64,000 nucleotides of DNA, from the NCBI GenBank assembly GCA_025449115.1, contig JAHLKC010000028.1, positions 1 to 64,000 of the forward strand, read 5' to 3'. Source of the stretch: Chytridium lagenaria. Its lineage: Eukaryota; Chytridiomycota; Chytridiomycetes; Chytridiales; Chytridiaceae. The position numbers and the translations under genes are program-made. Positions within the stretch are counted from its first letter, which is position 1. Each line of letters opens with the position of its first letter. The notes under the pieces were generated by a model. It searched no databases. It was not told the origin of the DNA and saw only the letters and a program-made list of their open reading frames with translations. Below are positions 45,487 to 57,212 of the stretch, piece by piece.

Positions 45487-47526
45487 ATGCCGTCGGCACC
45501 GCTCTCCTACGCTCAGGTGCATGTTCAATACACACTACCGCCTATCCTGTTGCTGCTGTTGTTTTCACGGCCATTCCTTGTGGCAACTGAGGTCAACAAG
45601 ATTGCTCTGCTGTCCGTCATTGCCGTCATTTACACTACGCCATGGGACAACTTTATCATCTCGAGGGGTGAGTGACCTCATCCGTCGCAGTGCTTTCATA
45701 CCAACTCCACCTTCTATTGGTCACCAACTATACATGGCCATACCCCTTTATCCTCCTTTTTTCTCATGCTTCGATAAACCCCAGGGCTCACTTATCATGT
45801 GTTTACATAGGTGCTTGGACGTATCCCAAAGACCGAGTTATGGGCGTCATCGGCTACGTACCCATCGAAGAATATGCCTTCTTTATCATCCAGACCCTCC
45901 TGACGGGTCTCATCACCGTCCTAATTCAACGTTGGGACCTCCCCATCCTTCACCTTAAACCCCCAACACTTCTCTCGCGATACCCACCTCTTATCCTCTT
46001 CCTTCTCCAATTCGCTCTTGGCATCACTATGCTCACCACAGCTGCCTTTGAACCCCTTGGGTGGTCTCAAGACCAATGCTTTTACGTTGGCGCCCTCATC
46101 TCCTGGACAGCACCAGTTCTTCGCCCTCCAATGGTGGGTTGCAGGCGGTTACATTTCTGCAAGAAGCACCTTAACCGCACTCTCCGTCACCCTTCCCACA
46201 CTCTACCTTTGGTGGGTGGACCACCGCTCACTCTCTCAAGGTGTCTGGGAAATCAGCCGCACGCGAACCCTCAACATCATGGTGACTCAACACCTCCCCT
46301 TTGAAGAAGCCCTCTTCTTCTTTCTCGTCAACTGCATGATTGTCTTTGGTCTCATGGCCATCGACCAAACCCTCCGCCTGCATCCGTCTCACTCAACACC
46401 TCAACGACTCGAAACCTCTTCTTCCAAAAAGCCCCGCAGCTGTGAACTGGCTAGATAAGCCGTCAGCCTGGCGAACCATTTTCACCGCCGTCATCACACA
46501 AGGCTCAGTCCCATCTTCCCACGTCCAAGACGCGACATCCGCCACAAAGCTCCTTCAAAAAGGCTCCACAACCTTTTACCTTGCCTCCAAACTCCTTCCC
46601 ATCCCCGTCGCAGAGGACATTCAAGCCCTGTACGCCTTTTGCCGTATCGCAGACGACCTCATTGATCACACCATGGTTCCCATCCTCCCTACCGCCCTTT
46701 CCGCCCTTCAAAATTTCATCACCTCCGTCTACACATCTCAACAAAGCATTGAAGAATCCATCAAGGCCATCACCGACACCACCCTTCTGATCCGTCAACA
46801 TGACTCCAAACCCTCCCACCCCAAACCTCCCATCCAAACTCTTACTGGCTCTCTTTACCATTTCGCTCGTCGCATCCCCCCACGAGTTCCCGAACGTGTC
46901 CTCCGTGAACTCCTCTCAGCTTTTGAATGGGACGCCAAGAAACAGGGTACATCCACCGAGTGGTTTGAGGATGAAGAGGAACTCATCGAATATTGTGAAC
47001 GTGTCGCTGGCTCTGTTGGGAAGCCTGCGCTTGTTTGTTTGCATGTTGGAAAGGATGGACACCTAGGCCCGATATGGTGAAAGGTGCGAGAAGCATGGGT
47101 GTGGCGTTGCAGTTAGTAAATATTGCACGGGATCTTGCAGCTGATGTAGAGGGGTTGCGAAGGTTATATGTTCCGGCGAATTGGATCCAGGAGATTGAGA
47201 AATTGGAGGGAGAGAAGGGGTTGAAGGAGCGGATCTTGAAGAACCCGTGGAAGGAGAGTCGGGTTCTTGCGTTATGCGGGAAAAGAGTTATCAAAATTTC
47301 TGGCGAGTTTGAAGGAACGGCGAGGGAGGTTGGGATCAAGGGGTTGACGAGGGCGTTGAGGGATCCTGTGAGAGCCGCAATGGATATGTATGGGGAGATT
47401 GGGAAAAGGGTGGGGAGGCGGTGTGATGAGATTTTAGCGAGGAGGGTTGGAGTTTACCCGAGACGGGTCGTTGTTGGGAGGTGGGGAAAGTTGAGGATTC
47501 TTGTGAGGGATGTCTTTCTGCCGTGA
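45487..47526 (+). CDS. crtYB: Bifunctional lycopene cyclase/phytoene synthase
   Basis: Carotenoid enzyme: the C-terminal domain condenses two geranylgeranyl diphosphates to phytoene and the N-terminal membrane domain cyclises lycopene. Exon 1 45487-45667 and exon 2 45811-47526; the intron has GTGAGT/TAG with matching phase. The cyclase domain (to about residue 240) is a run of membrane spans with the family blocks TPWDNFI, PIEEYAFF and LPFEEALFF. The synthase domain has ATKLLQKGSTTFYLASKLLP, FCRIADDLID (first Asp-rich motif) and ALQLVNIARDLAADVEGLRR (second). About 630 residues, normal for fungal fusions (AL-2, carRP). Three single-base breaks: near 46115 (VL[R]ALQWWVAGG), near 46385, and a missing G at 47018-47020 (AGSVGEACA). 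The fusion is a fungal signature. In many fungi this gene is light-induced; no such element is proven here. Confidence 0.95.
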
Positions 47527-47957
47527 TTTCTGCTGATATTGCGTGTTGTTTTTTTTTTTTTTTGTTATTAATTTTTATCTCTTTATTTCGTTCACGGCTG
47601 CTGTTTAACGCCGCGATTATTTTATTCGAAGACTACATAAATATCAAACACAGTTCTTCTGGTTTTGTTTTTCCTTAAGCTACATGCGATATATGTGGAA
47701 GTGATGAGAACAAGTACAGGAGATCCCAGCCAATTCCTACTTAATACAAAAAGTAGACAGAAATGGGCGTATATGTACATAACCGAAGTAAATAGCAAAG
47801 CAATAATGCCACATAAAACTATTCGTAAAGTGTTTTCCCAGACGGGATAAAACATTATGCAGTAAAACAAAGGTCACAAAACCCCAAAAAGATATCCACC
47901 ACAACTCAAGAGGGTCTATGACCATATTCCAGTCTCTCTTCCATAATCTCAACAAAA
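47527..47957. other. Intergenic between convergent crtYB and Ca2+-ATPase
   Basis: T runs directly after the crtYB stop, then AT-rich sequence. No gene is recognised. Confidence 0.5.
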
Positions 47958-50900
47958 CTAAACCTCCGGTCTCCCCCTTGACGACATGCTCCTACGTTCA
48001 GACATCTGCGCAGCAGCCCAATCCCTTCTCACCCCCCTAAACGCATTCACAACCCCAACCTGTTTCCTCACATCTCTCGCCCGTTCCCACAACTCCGTCC
48101 CCCTCTTCCCTCCCGTCCCAGCCTCACCAGCCTCCTCAGCAACCCCCTCCGCATCCAGCACAACAACAACACCTTCCCCTTCTTCCCCAGCCTTCCTCGC
48201 CTCCATTGCAATTTCCTCTGCACTCAAACCTTCCTCCCCCTTCTTCTTCCCCAACCCCTTCAAAATACTATCAGGCGTCAACCGAATCAACACCGCAAAC
48301 GGCATACACCCAACGCCCAAAGCCACACAAACACCCCACCTCCACAACGCCAACGGAACAGTCTTGAATGCCGCCCCCCCAAACTCTACAATAACAGCTT
48401 GCACCACAATCGTGCCCACCACAATCCCACAAAAGAAAGGATTCCTAAACACCCCTTCAAACACATTCAATGAATTCCCTATCACGCGTGCATTGAATTC
48501 ATTAAACACCTGACACATCACAAACGTGTTAAATACCATCGTCGTCGTTGTCCCATCCACTCCCGTCTCACTATTATCGTCTGTCACGATATGACCCGTG
48601 AACAGCACTCGGCTGCCGACAAGGTATAATCCGAGGCATACAATCACTTGTAGATGCTTTGACCAATAATGAGTTTCCACATGGGAGGTGATAAGGGGTC
48701 GGACTTCCGAGCGGGTGGGCGGTTGAGGAGAGAAGGGGTCGGAGAATCTGTGGAGAGGCGAGAGCGGCAAAGGTGTCCATGATAAGATTTACCCAGAGAA
48801 GTTGGACGGCCGAGAGGATGGAGTAGGGGGTATTTTCTTTCGAAAGGAAGCAGTCAGGAAGGAGGAAACGATTGATAGTAACGGCGGTGACATTGACGGT
48901 AAGTTGAAATTGAAGGAATTTACGAACAGAGTCGTAGACTTGAGTGTTAGAAACCAAAAAAAATTCGAAAGAGAAAAAGAATGTAAATGTTAGTTTTTTT
49001 ATGTAAAACGAGAAGAATATGAAAAAAACATTTAATTTAAATACGACGATAAGATGGATAAAACGTTGAAAAAACAGAAACCCGAGAAAACGACCAAAAA
49101 TTACAAAAACACTGCACATACCGACCGTCCCCACATAATCGCCTTACACAAACTCACAAAGTTATCATCCAACAACACAATATCACTCGCCTCCTTCGCA
49201 ACCTCCGTCCCCGCAATCCCCATCGAAAACCCAACATCTGCACTCCTCAGCGCTGGCGCGTCATTGGTCCCATCCCCCGTAACAGCGACCGTTTCCCCGA
49301 GTTTCTTTAGATGCTTCACAAGGATCTGCTTATCAAGGGGACTGCTTCGAGCAAGTACTCTAAGGCGTGGGATTAGCGCTGTAAGGGATGCTTCGGGGAG
49401 AGTACGGAAGTGAGGCCCTTCAAGGACGAGGTCTTGAGGGGTTGAAAGGATGTTGGCTTTCATGGCTATAGAGCGGGCGGTGGAGGAGTTGTCACCTGTG
49501 ACCATACGGACGACGATACCAGCCCTAATAAGTGCAGTTATGAATAATTATGTTATGAATAAAACAAAGTAAAACGGCGAGCTAGTAATTAAAATAAGCT
49601 GCGCAAACAATGAATGTAAGAAAACATACCGATGGCACTGCGCAACTGCATCTGGAACTTCCGGTCTAATCGGATCCTCAATCCCCACAATCGTTGCAGC
49701 TATCAAACCAAACTCATCTTCACCTTTCTCTTCTGTTCCATCTCCCTTCACCTCCCCCCCGCTTCCCTCAGTCGACTTCGACACAACACCTTTAAACGCT
49801 ACACAAATTGTCCTCAAAGCCTTCCCTGCCATCTCCTCGACCAACTCCTCAAACCCCCTCCTCACACTTTCACTCATTCTCTGAACCCGTCCCATCTCAT
49901 CCACGTAATATTCACAATACCCCAACACAATCTCAGAAGCGCCTTTGCAGTACAGCCAAGCTCGCGTTGCAGGTGGGGTATCACGTGGAAACCCATCGTT
50001 GTCATGGTGCCCGTAAAGACAAGATGTTATTTCGTTATCTCCATCTTCCCATTTTACAATCGTTGACATCCGTTTCCGTTCAGACGAAAACGGTATCACT
50101 GATAAAACTTCCGCATCCACCCTATCTTGCGCGTAAGGGAACCCTAATGACTGCGTGAACTCGAGCAACGCAATCTCTGTTTTAGAGCCAATAAATTCCG
50201 TGCCCTTTTTGGTGGTAACTTGTTCCGCTGTTGTGTTAACGTTGATACCTCTTGATAAATGTGCGAGGACTGGATTCGGAACAAGACTTGGCAGCTTTGT
50301 GATTGGATGAATAGGACGGCTTGGGGTGAGCGGCTCAGTAGTTAATGTAGTTGTGGATCCATCATTTTGCTCGGAAGCTGCTTCACTTGTAGAAATAGGC
50401 GTGGTTAAATGAGTGAGTTCAAAATCGTGGCATGCAAAACGACCAGCGACGACGGTCATGCGATTTTGGGTAAGAGTGCCGGTTTTGTCCGAACAGACTG
50501 TTGTAGCGTTTCCCATGGTTTCGCAAGCCTTCAAGTGGCGAACGAGATTGTTGTCTTTGAGCATTCTTAGAGTCGCGTGGGCCAAGCTGGATTACGGAAA
50601 GCGAAGTGAGTACGTCATGGAAGATTAAGGGAGATAATAAGATTTTTTCTAAGAAAAAAAGAGGATTGAGCACATACGAAATGGTCACGGCGAGTGGAAG
50701 CCCTTCCGGAATGGCTACAACAACAAGCGTAATTCCAATAATAAACACATTAATGACATCGTTCACAATTTTCACCGTCTCCTGTCTTTCCGACCTCCGG
50801 ACTTGAAAGATGGTGTATACAATTAACAGCCCCACGACAAGGAAAACAGAAGCCAGCAGTCCAAACTTTCCAATCTGGTCAGCCAGTTTCCCAAGTTTGA

Positions 50901-52283
50901 CTTGAAGCGGAGTCGCCTCCGGTTCAACATCAAGCGAAGCCATTAGTCGTCCATTAATAGAGTTGGGCCCTGTCGCTATAACGACCATCCGCCCAACGCC
51001 ATCCACAATACGAGTTCCTGAAAGAAGGAAGGGATCGCGGGTGGTGTCTTTAGAGACGGACAGGGATTCACCTGTGAGTGAGGATTCGTCGGCGCTTAGA
51101 TTAAAGGATTGGATCGTGATGGCGTCGGCTGGGACAATATCACCTGCCGAGATATGGCAGACGTCTCCGACGAGGAGTTTGGAAGTAGGGAGTTGACATG
51201 GAACACCGTCTCGGATGACCTGAGTGTTGGACAGGGTGCGAGAGTATTCGTTAAGTTTACGGAATTGGGCTTGTTTGCGATAATCATTGGCGGCGGAGAT
51301 GCAGACAATGACGGCAACTATAGAAGAAAAATAGACATATATGTGTTAGAAAAGCAAAAAAAAAATGAGGAGCCAGACTTTCTTTCACTTACCCGCGATG
51401 ACAATAGCTAGACCGTCAACAAAAGCTACGGGATCCCTCTTCGGAGCAAATGAAGTCTTGTACACCCCAATGACCAAATCAATGATGGCCGCCCGCAAAG
51501 CACAATCAGAGTCCGATCCTTAAGGGCCTCAAAAGCAAACGCCAAAAACGACACCTGTTTTGGCGGTGGGATGGTATTGTTCCCGAACACCTTTATCCTG
51601 TCAGCAAAGGCATTAGGGTCTTCAGTGAGTGTCTTGGATGGTGCGATTTCAAGCTTTGTCGGCATGTCTTCGGGAAGAGGAAGGGCAGCAGCAGTGGAGC
51701 TGAGATCAACGAGCTCGTCGCCTTCGACGTTCTTCCGTTCGGTGGTGGTAATAGGATGATCTAATCGAGAGATAGGCTCTGCAACCTATAAGTTTGTAAG
51801 ATTGATGAGTTGAGTGTATTAAAGGGAAGTACGCGTGTGGAGGCAATGGAGGGGGCTTAAAGAATATAGGCCTACGAAATAACTCACCGTACGAGGTCCG
51901 GCACCTGTTACAGCTTCGTGTTGATAAATGCCCAACTTCTCATCATAGACTGGCGATATACCATTTTTAAGGCTTGTTCTCAACTTTCTGGCTAGCTCCT
52001 TAATACCACCCAAAGCCATGAGCGCATCCAAGGTCTTGGCATCCAGTAATTCATTAATCTCTGTAGGAGAAATGCCAAACTTGACGCTGGACGTTGATGG
52101 TGGTGAAGATGGTGCTGCATGAGAAGGGCTGCTGCGGAAATCAGTCTGCATAGTGGTGGTTGTGGAGGGGTGATGGTTGACGGCATGGACGTTGTCGTGA
52201 AGATGAAGCTCTTGACTTTGGGCTGGGATAGAAGCATTAACGGCTTTCATGTGAGCAGCAGGTTGCCGTTCTTCAGACAGCAT
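47958..52283 (-). CDS. P2B-type calcium-transporting ATPase (PMCA-like)
   Basis: Exports or sequesters Ca2+ using ATP. Exons 52283-51888, 51785-51393, 51317-50678, 50586-49630, 49524-49122 and about 48953-47958. The long Ser/His-rich N-terminus is followed by [20 protein letters not shown], as in fungal PMC1-type pumps. The P-type signatures are all present: actuator SSLTGES, membrane motif [13 protein letters not shown], phosphorylation site [16 protein letters not shown] in the nucleotide domain, hinge [11 protein letters not shown], and the PMCA blocks [12 protein letters not shown] and [16 protein letters not shown]. Roughly 1,300 residues with a C-terminal tail that could bind regulators. 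Frame breaks: near 51495 (GCGGGCGGCC), at the exon 5/6 junction, near 48745 and near 48665. All surrounding blocks are intact, so it is probably a working gene with sequence faults. Confidence 0.93.
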
Positions 52284-53016
52284 TACTGAGCCGTGTAAAC
52301 CTCCTGTTCCAATCTGGTCTGGTTATCAAGAGGGAACTGGGGGGGCTCAGTAAATAACGTAAGATTCAAATCTTACTCTAAAAGTGGAGACACTTGATAG
52401 GGCTAAAAGCCACCAAGAACCCACAACATCGTTATTGTAGAAGCGTGCGTAAACTATTGGTGAGGACTGGCCGACGATGTCAAAATGGTCGGGTAAAGGC
52501 ATCGGCCGAGAGGGTACTATATGTGGATAATCAACTCGGATCGGACGAATTGACGGACAGAAAATAATTCTTCTCGGTTTTCGACGCGTTGCTTGTGAGA
52601 AGTCATGCCCATTATGCAGTAATGAAATCAGTGTTTAAATGCGAAAATGTCCTTCATGTTTAAGAGTTATTGTTGTGAACCATAAGCTGTCATTGCAGGA
52701 ATGGCGTAACTAGCGGATGTCGTCTGCCTTTATTCCCCCCGAGCGTGGCTGCTGCTTTTACGAGCTGATTGAAGTGCAGAGAGGGGTTGGTGAATGGTGA
52801 TGTATAGCACCAGTATTGGTGGGGAAGGGACAAAATGTATTCTTCAGTTGGCTCGAGTAAAGAAGGATAATTAGAACCATCTTTCTTTCTAGTACACGTT
52901 CATCCGTTCTCCGTTGTTAAGGGAATTAATATAGAAAAGGTACCAACTTCGAATTTTTGGGGTATTTTGGTATATAGTAAGATTCCAGCTGGATCCACAT
53001 TTACATTTAATCTCTG
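52284..53016. other. 733 bp intergenic
   Basis: Upstream of the ATPase and downstream of cyclin H. No gene or repeat is recognised. One ACGCGT lies near 52584. Confidence 0.45.
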
Positions 53017-54548
53017 TCATTCAAGAACCTGCCCAAACCCGCTCAACTCCTCCCTCTCCTTTTCAACTTTCTTGCGTCTCTTACTCTCCTTGTGCTCCTG
53101 CTCCTCTCTCTTTCTTTTAAGAAACCTATCATTCATCCAATTAGCGAAAAACAATAAAAAAAGGTAAGAAGGAAAAAGCAACATCTGTATTGCACTTACA
53201 GAGGTCCCTCCTTGATAAACTCAGGGTTGCGGCTCCCTTGCAATTTGGTGTCAATCCTCTTTGCTTCATCCTTGTCAACAGCTGCTTCTGCATTTGACAA
53301 CACGTCCTCAACCTCTCCAAGCAATATCTTGAGCTGCACCATCCTGTCTGATGAAACACTCGTCGACTCCTCCTGACCTTGTATTCCTGAACTACCACCA
53401 ATACCATCTTCTTCCGCTAGAAACCCTCCACTCTCCTTAACCCAATTAGGTGCTCCAGGCCCCGACAACTCTTCCGCCATTCTAAACGTAATGTACCGTT
53501 CAACCTCATCTCGGAACCCACATTTCTGTGATCCTAACAGAAAGCAACTCATCGCCACCTGCGACGGCCAATGCGTGAATACTAAATCCGTATGTAACCA
53601 TTTCTGGCCAGTCTCAATAGCCGCTGCATAGCTATTCGCTAACTTTGCTAAACCATCCCGAAGCTCCACCGACTTTGCGTTTGTATACTTGGACAAGAGA
53701 TACGCCTATCGTGTGTCAGATAGAAGCGACCCAAAAAGACATCAACCTGCATATCAAGGAACAACCCATGCAACGGCCATTTTAACGGCTGCACCATAAA
53801 ATGAAATCCAAGTCCTTTACACAGTATAAACTCCAGCTCCAGAATCATCTCTGCCGGTGGTGCTCTCGGGACTTTCGCAAGGAAATCGGTTAACGGCATA
53901 TGCGAGTTTTCTACTTTGGCCGCAAGGAAGAGACATGTGAGGAGAATGAGTTTGGGGTCATAGTCCATGATGGTGTTATTGAGGTAGAAGCGTTTGAAAA
54001 AGGTGATGGCTGTGGCCTATTCTTCTGAGTTATTCCGAATAAAAACACGCAGTCTACTAACCTGCACTGTGCCGTCGTTGTCGAATTTGAACACCTTGCA
54101 GTATGAGACGATCTTGGTTTCGTAGAATAGGCACATCTTGTGTTGTTCCTCCCAAGTGATAAACATGTTGGTGTCGAATGTTGGTGCGGGCTGCAGTCAA
54201 ACCAAAGAATAGTCGGTGTGAGTATTTAACAATATAAAGCATGGGCAATTCGTTTTTAAAGCCTTTTTGAAGGCAAAAACACCCGTCCTCCATATCCTTT
54301 ATTCCACATCATCAACTATAAGACCACAATTCAGAACCCACCTTCCCATCAATCATGGCCTCTTCCGTCATGGCCTCCCTCACCCTCCTCACCCCGTCCT
54401 CATTCACCTCAATCCTCTTCTCCTTTAACCCCTTTCCTCTCGGATAGTGCCAAGTCCCTCGATACCTCGCGGTTTGTGTGTGCATCTTACGCTTCCTCCC
54501 ATCTGTTGTATCAGTGACCTCTGTCATAGTCTCAAAAAATTGTTGCAT
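53017..54548 (-). CDS. CCNH: Cyclin H (TFIIH/CDK-activating kinase cyclin)
   Basis: Regulatory subunit of the CDK7-type kinase of TFIIH, acting in transcription initiation and CDK activation. Exons 54548-54342, 54190-54062, 54016-53747, 53705-53200 and 53125-53017 join in phase to 406 residues with no frame break. The N-terminal helix has YRGTWHYPRGKG, then WEEQHKMCLFYETKIVSYC. The first cyclin box has ATAITFFKRFYLNNTIMDYDPKLI with LLTCLFLAAKVEN, the second LVFTHWPSQVAMSCFLLGSQ. The last exon is a highly basic helix (LKRKREEQEHKESKRRKK). This exon is reached by a GTAAGT donor overlapping a CTGTAA that would otherwise be the stop. The start ATG at 54548 overlaps the start of the divergent ASNSD1-like gene; a second ATG (54485, MHTQTARYRG) is the alternative and would leave 61 bp between genes. 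Confidence 0.92.
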
Positions 54549-54549
54549 G
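54546..54549. promoter_or_regulatory. Overlapping divergent start codons in one CATG
   Basis: The palindrome CATG supplies ATG to both strands: 54547-54549 for the ASNSD1-like gene and 54548-54546 for cyclin H. The plus-strand start is fixed because Cys2 must follow Met in the glutaminase domain. The minus-strand start could be 54485 instead. Either way the shared promoter region lies inside transcribed sequence of the partner. Confidence 0.6.
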
Positions 54550-56771
54550 TGTGGGATCCTACTAACCCTGTTTCGAGGTGTTCCTGCCAGCGATGTCGTC
54601 GAGGATGTTGAGGCTCTAAGCAAATTGGTTGAGCGGCGTGGACCTGATGCGACTGGGGTTGCTTGTGGGAGGGGTGGCAATTGGGAAGTGAAATGCGTTG
54701 GGACTGTACTGCATCTCCGGGGTGAGTATGTTGTTGCTCAACCTGTTGTGCATCAAGATGGATCTTGGTTCACGTTTAACGGGGAGATCTTTGAAGATGG
54801 AGATGAATGGTTTAAAGTAAGGCATTAAGCATATTATTTTAATTGACTCCGATTTAGCTCGCAACGCCTAACGCGAACGACACCCAAACCCTCTTCACCT
54901 CCATATTCACCTCTGCGTCGTTCACACCGCAAACGTTCCGATCCCATCTTTTTACGTTCTTTCAACCCTCCATGGACCTTGGTCCATTGTTGTTTACCAT
55001 CACCCCACGCGGTCCCTCTTTTTTGGACGAGATGCAGTGGGTCGTCGATCACTCGTTTGGAACCGCCGTACTTTAGTGACGGTGGTCTGGATTGCGTTGT
55101 TGTCGCGTCTTTAACTTTAAGCGGGGGAGCGTCAAAAGCCTTGAAAATGTGGGAGGAGGTACCTGCTGATGGGATTTATGAGGTTTTGGGACTAAATGGC
55201 GAACAGGAGGTTTGTGATTCTGCTTTATATCGGCAAGCTAACGCAACGCGTTTCTGCTTAACTTGCGAATAATTGTGTTCGCTGACCTGTTTATGATACA
55301 GGCGAGCCTTGTATGCCATCCTTGGAGGACACCGAATGAGGCACAATCCTTAAATGAACCATCGTTGGTAAAACTCTTTCTCAATCCTCTTCACATTCTT
55401 ATAATTTTCTTTACAACTCAGATACTCCCGCTTTTCAACACACTTAATACGTATATACCCCCTAATCTCATCCAATCTTCTCCGACCCCTGCCTCAACCC
55501 AACAAACTTTCCAAGCCCCCTTAACTATCCCAATTCCAACTCCTGAAATTCTCTCCCATCTCATTCGGTTTCACGCCCTCCTCAGCAATGCCGTGCGTCT
55601 CCGGGTTCAAAATATCCGCGAAGGTAATGACATAACCGTAAAGCGCCTTTTAATGTCTCAGATCTGACGCCGCCCCTCTCGCTATTTTATTCTCTGGAGG
55701 CATAGACTGCAGTGTTCTTGCGGCGTTTGCCGCATTGCATCTTCCACCCGACGTCCCGATCGATTTGTTAAACGTAGCGTTTGAAAATCCGCGCGTGAAT
55801 GCTGCCGCCGCCAAGTTTAATGCAAAGAGTGCAGCAAAGGGTTTAAAGAAAGAGAAGGGCAAGTTTGATGTTCCTGATCGTAAGACTGGACGCGAGGGAC
55901 TTGAGGAACTGAAAAAAAGGTTTGGGGAGAGGAAGTGGAGGTTTGTGGAGGTTGATGTTGGGATGGAGGAGATGAAGGAGTGGAGGGAATGGGTAGTAGG
56001 ACTTGTGAAGCCTCTGGGGAGTGTAATGGATTTGGTGGGTTTTCCACATTTCTCCTTTTTTGTTTGCCAACTTTGCATTGAAGTAATTTAACTTATTTAT
56101 TATCTGTTCCAGAGTATCGCCATTGCGTTCTGGTTTGCATCTAGAGGACGCGGCACAATCCTCAACTCTGACGGGGTAAGTCGCACACTACATCAAATCT
56201 CATCCCGCATAGACTCGCACCCCCTACACCTCGACAGCCCGCGCCTCCTTAGCGGTTTAGGCGCGGATGAACAACTTGGAGGTTAGAAATACTCTTTTGA
56301 TTCAATTAACACCACCAAGGCTACAGCCGCCACCGCAACTGCTTTCAACAATCCAATTGGCAAGGCCTCCTTCAAGAACTTCAACTAGACGTCACCCGTC
56401 TACCAACGCGAAACCTCGGTCGAGATGACCGTATTATCAGCGATCACGGCAAAGAAGTACACACTTACACCCTCTTCCATTGTTTAACCTTTGAAAAGGT
56501 CCGGTTCCCATTTCTCGCTGAACCAATCATCACATTCCTCTCCTCGCTCCCTGTGCACGTCAAACTCGATCCAACACTCCCAAGAGCCGTCGGGGATAAG
56601 CTGCTGTTGCGCCAGTTAGCTGTATTAGAAGCAGACGGGGTCGTCGGGTTAGGTTTAAACAGGGCTGCTGTTGAGGCGAAACGGGCAGTGCAATTTGGCG
56701 CGAGGACGGCAAAAATGGAGGACACAAAGGAACGCGGAGGGGATACACTATATAAGGATACAAATGAATGA
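54547..56771 (+). CDS. Asparagine synthetase domain-containing protein (ASNSD1-like)
   Basis: Class II glutamine amidotransferase plus asparagine-synthase domain, the eukaryotic ASNSD1 group. Starts MCGILLTLF with the N-terminal nucleophile Cys2 and has ERRGPDATG and FTFNGEIF of the glutaminase fold. Exons 54547-54816, 54858-55209, 55302-55367, 55422-55623, 55662-56034, 56113-56281, 56320-56456 and 56499-56771. Exon 2 changes frame midway; the second frame holds FFGRDAVGRRSLVW, the conserved block. The synthase domain has the PP-loop FSGGIDCSVLA, LSGLGADEQLGGYSRHRN and DDRIISDHGKEVRFPFL. It ends with a basic/acidic tail. About 600 residues. Its biochemical role is not settled in the family. 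One junction (55623/55662) is out of phase by one base. Confidence 0.88.
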
Positions 56772-57212
56772 ACACTTTTAATAAAACAAGTGCTCGTTAA
56801 TGCGATGTCAAAATAATACAGCAGGCCAAATTTGTCTTTATTTCAAGTAACCCCCGGTTCGATGCTTCAACACACAAATGCAATTTCGCACACACAAAAA
56901 CAAAGGTCCGAAAACGCACTCCGCCAACTCCACTTCCTCAGAGATAGAGGCAATACTGACCAACGCCCACCTAACCAAAATGACCATTCGCCAAAGCACA
57001 ACACAAAAAGGAACCAAAGACAGACAAAAACAAGGAACACGTAATAGAGGATCATAACCTCTAAGAAATATCACAACCACATGATGACCCTTCATAAAGA
57101 AACGTGTAGATATCTACCTCATCAAGCAAATGAAAATGGTGATGTAAGAGAAGAGAGAAAGAGGGGCGAGGAGAGGAGAGGTCATTGCATTAAAGGTAAG
57201 AAAAGAGGGGTT
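56772..57212. other. Intergenic between convergent ASNSD1-like gene and TOM40
   Basis: A-rich, with AATAAAACAAG just after the ASNSD1-like stop (about 56780) as a candidate poly(A) signal. No gene is recognised. Confidence 0.5.

Noticed and set aside
47986..48513. Plus-strand open frame opposite the Ca2+-ATPase C-terminus
   Set aside because: Ser/Thr/Pro-rich antisense shadow of the conserved ATPase membrane region; no independent features.
56838..57095. Cys/Leu-rich minus-strand frame as a small membrane protein
   Set aside because: Lies in the A-rich 3' region between convergent genes; composition reflects antisense of A-rich sequence and there is no support for expression.
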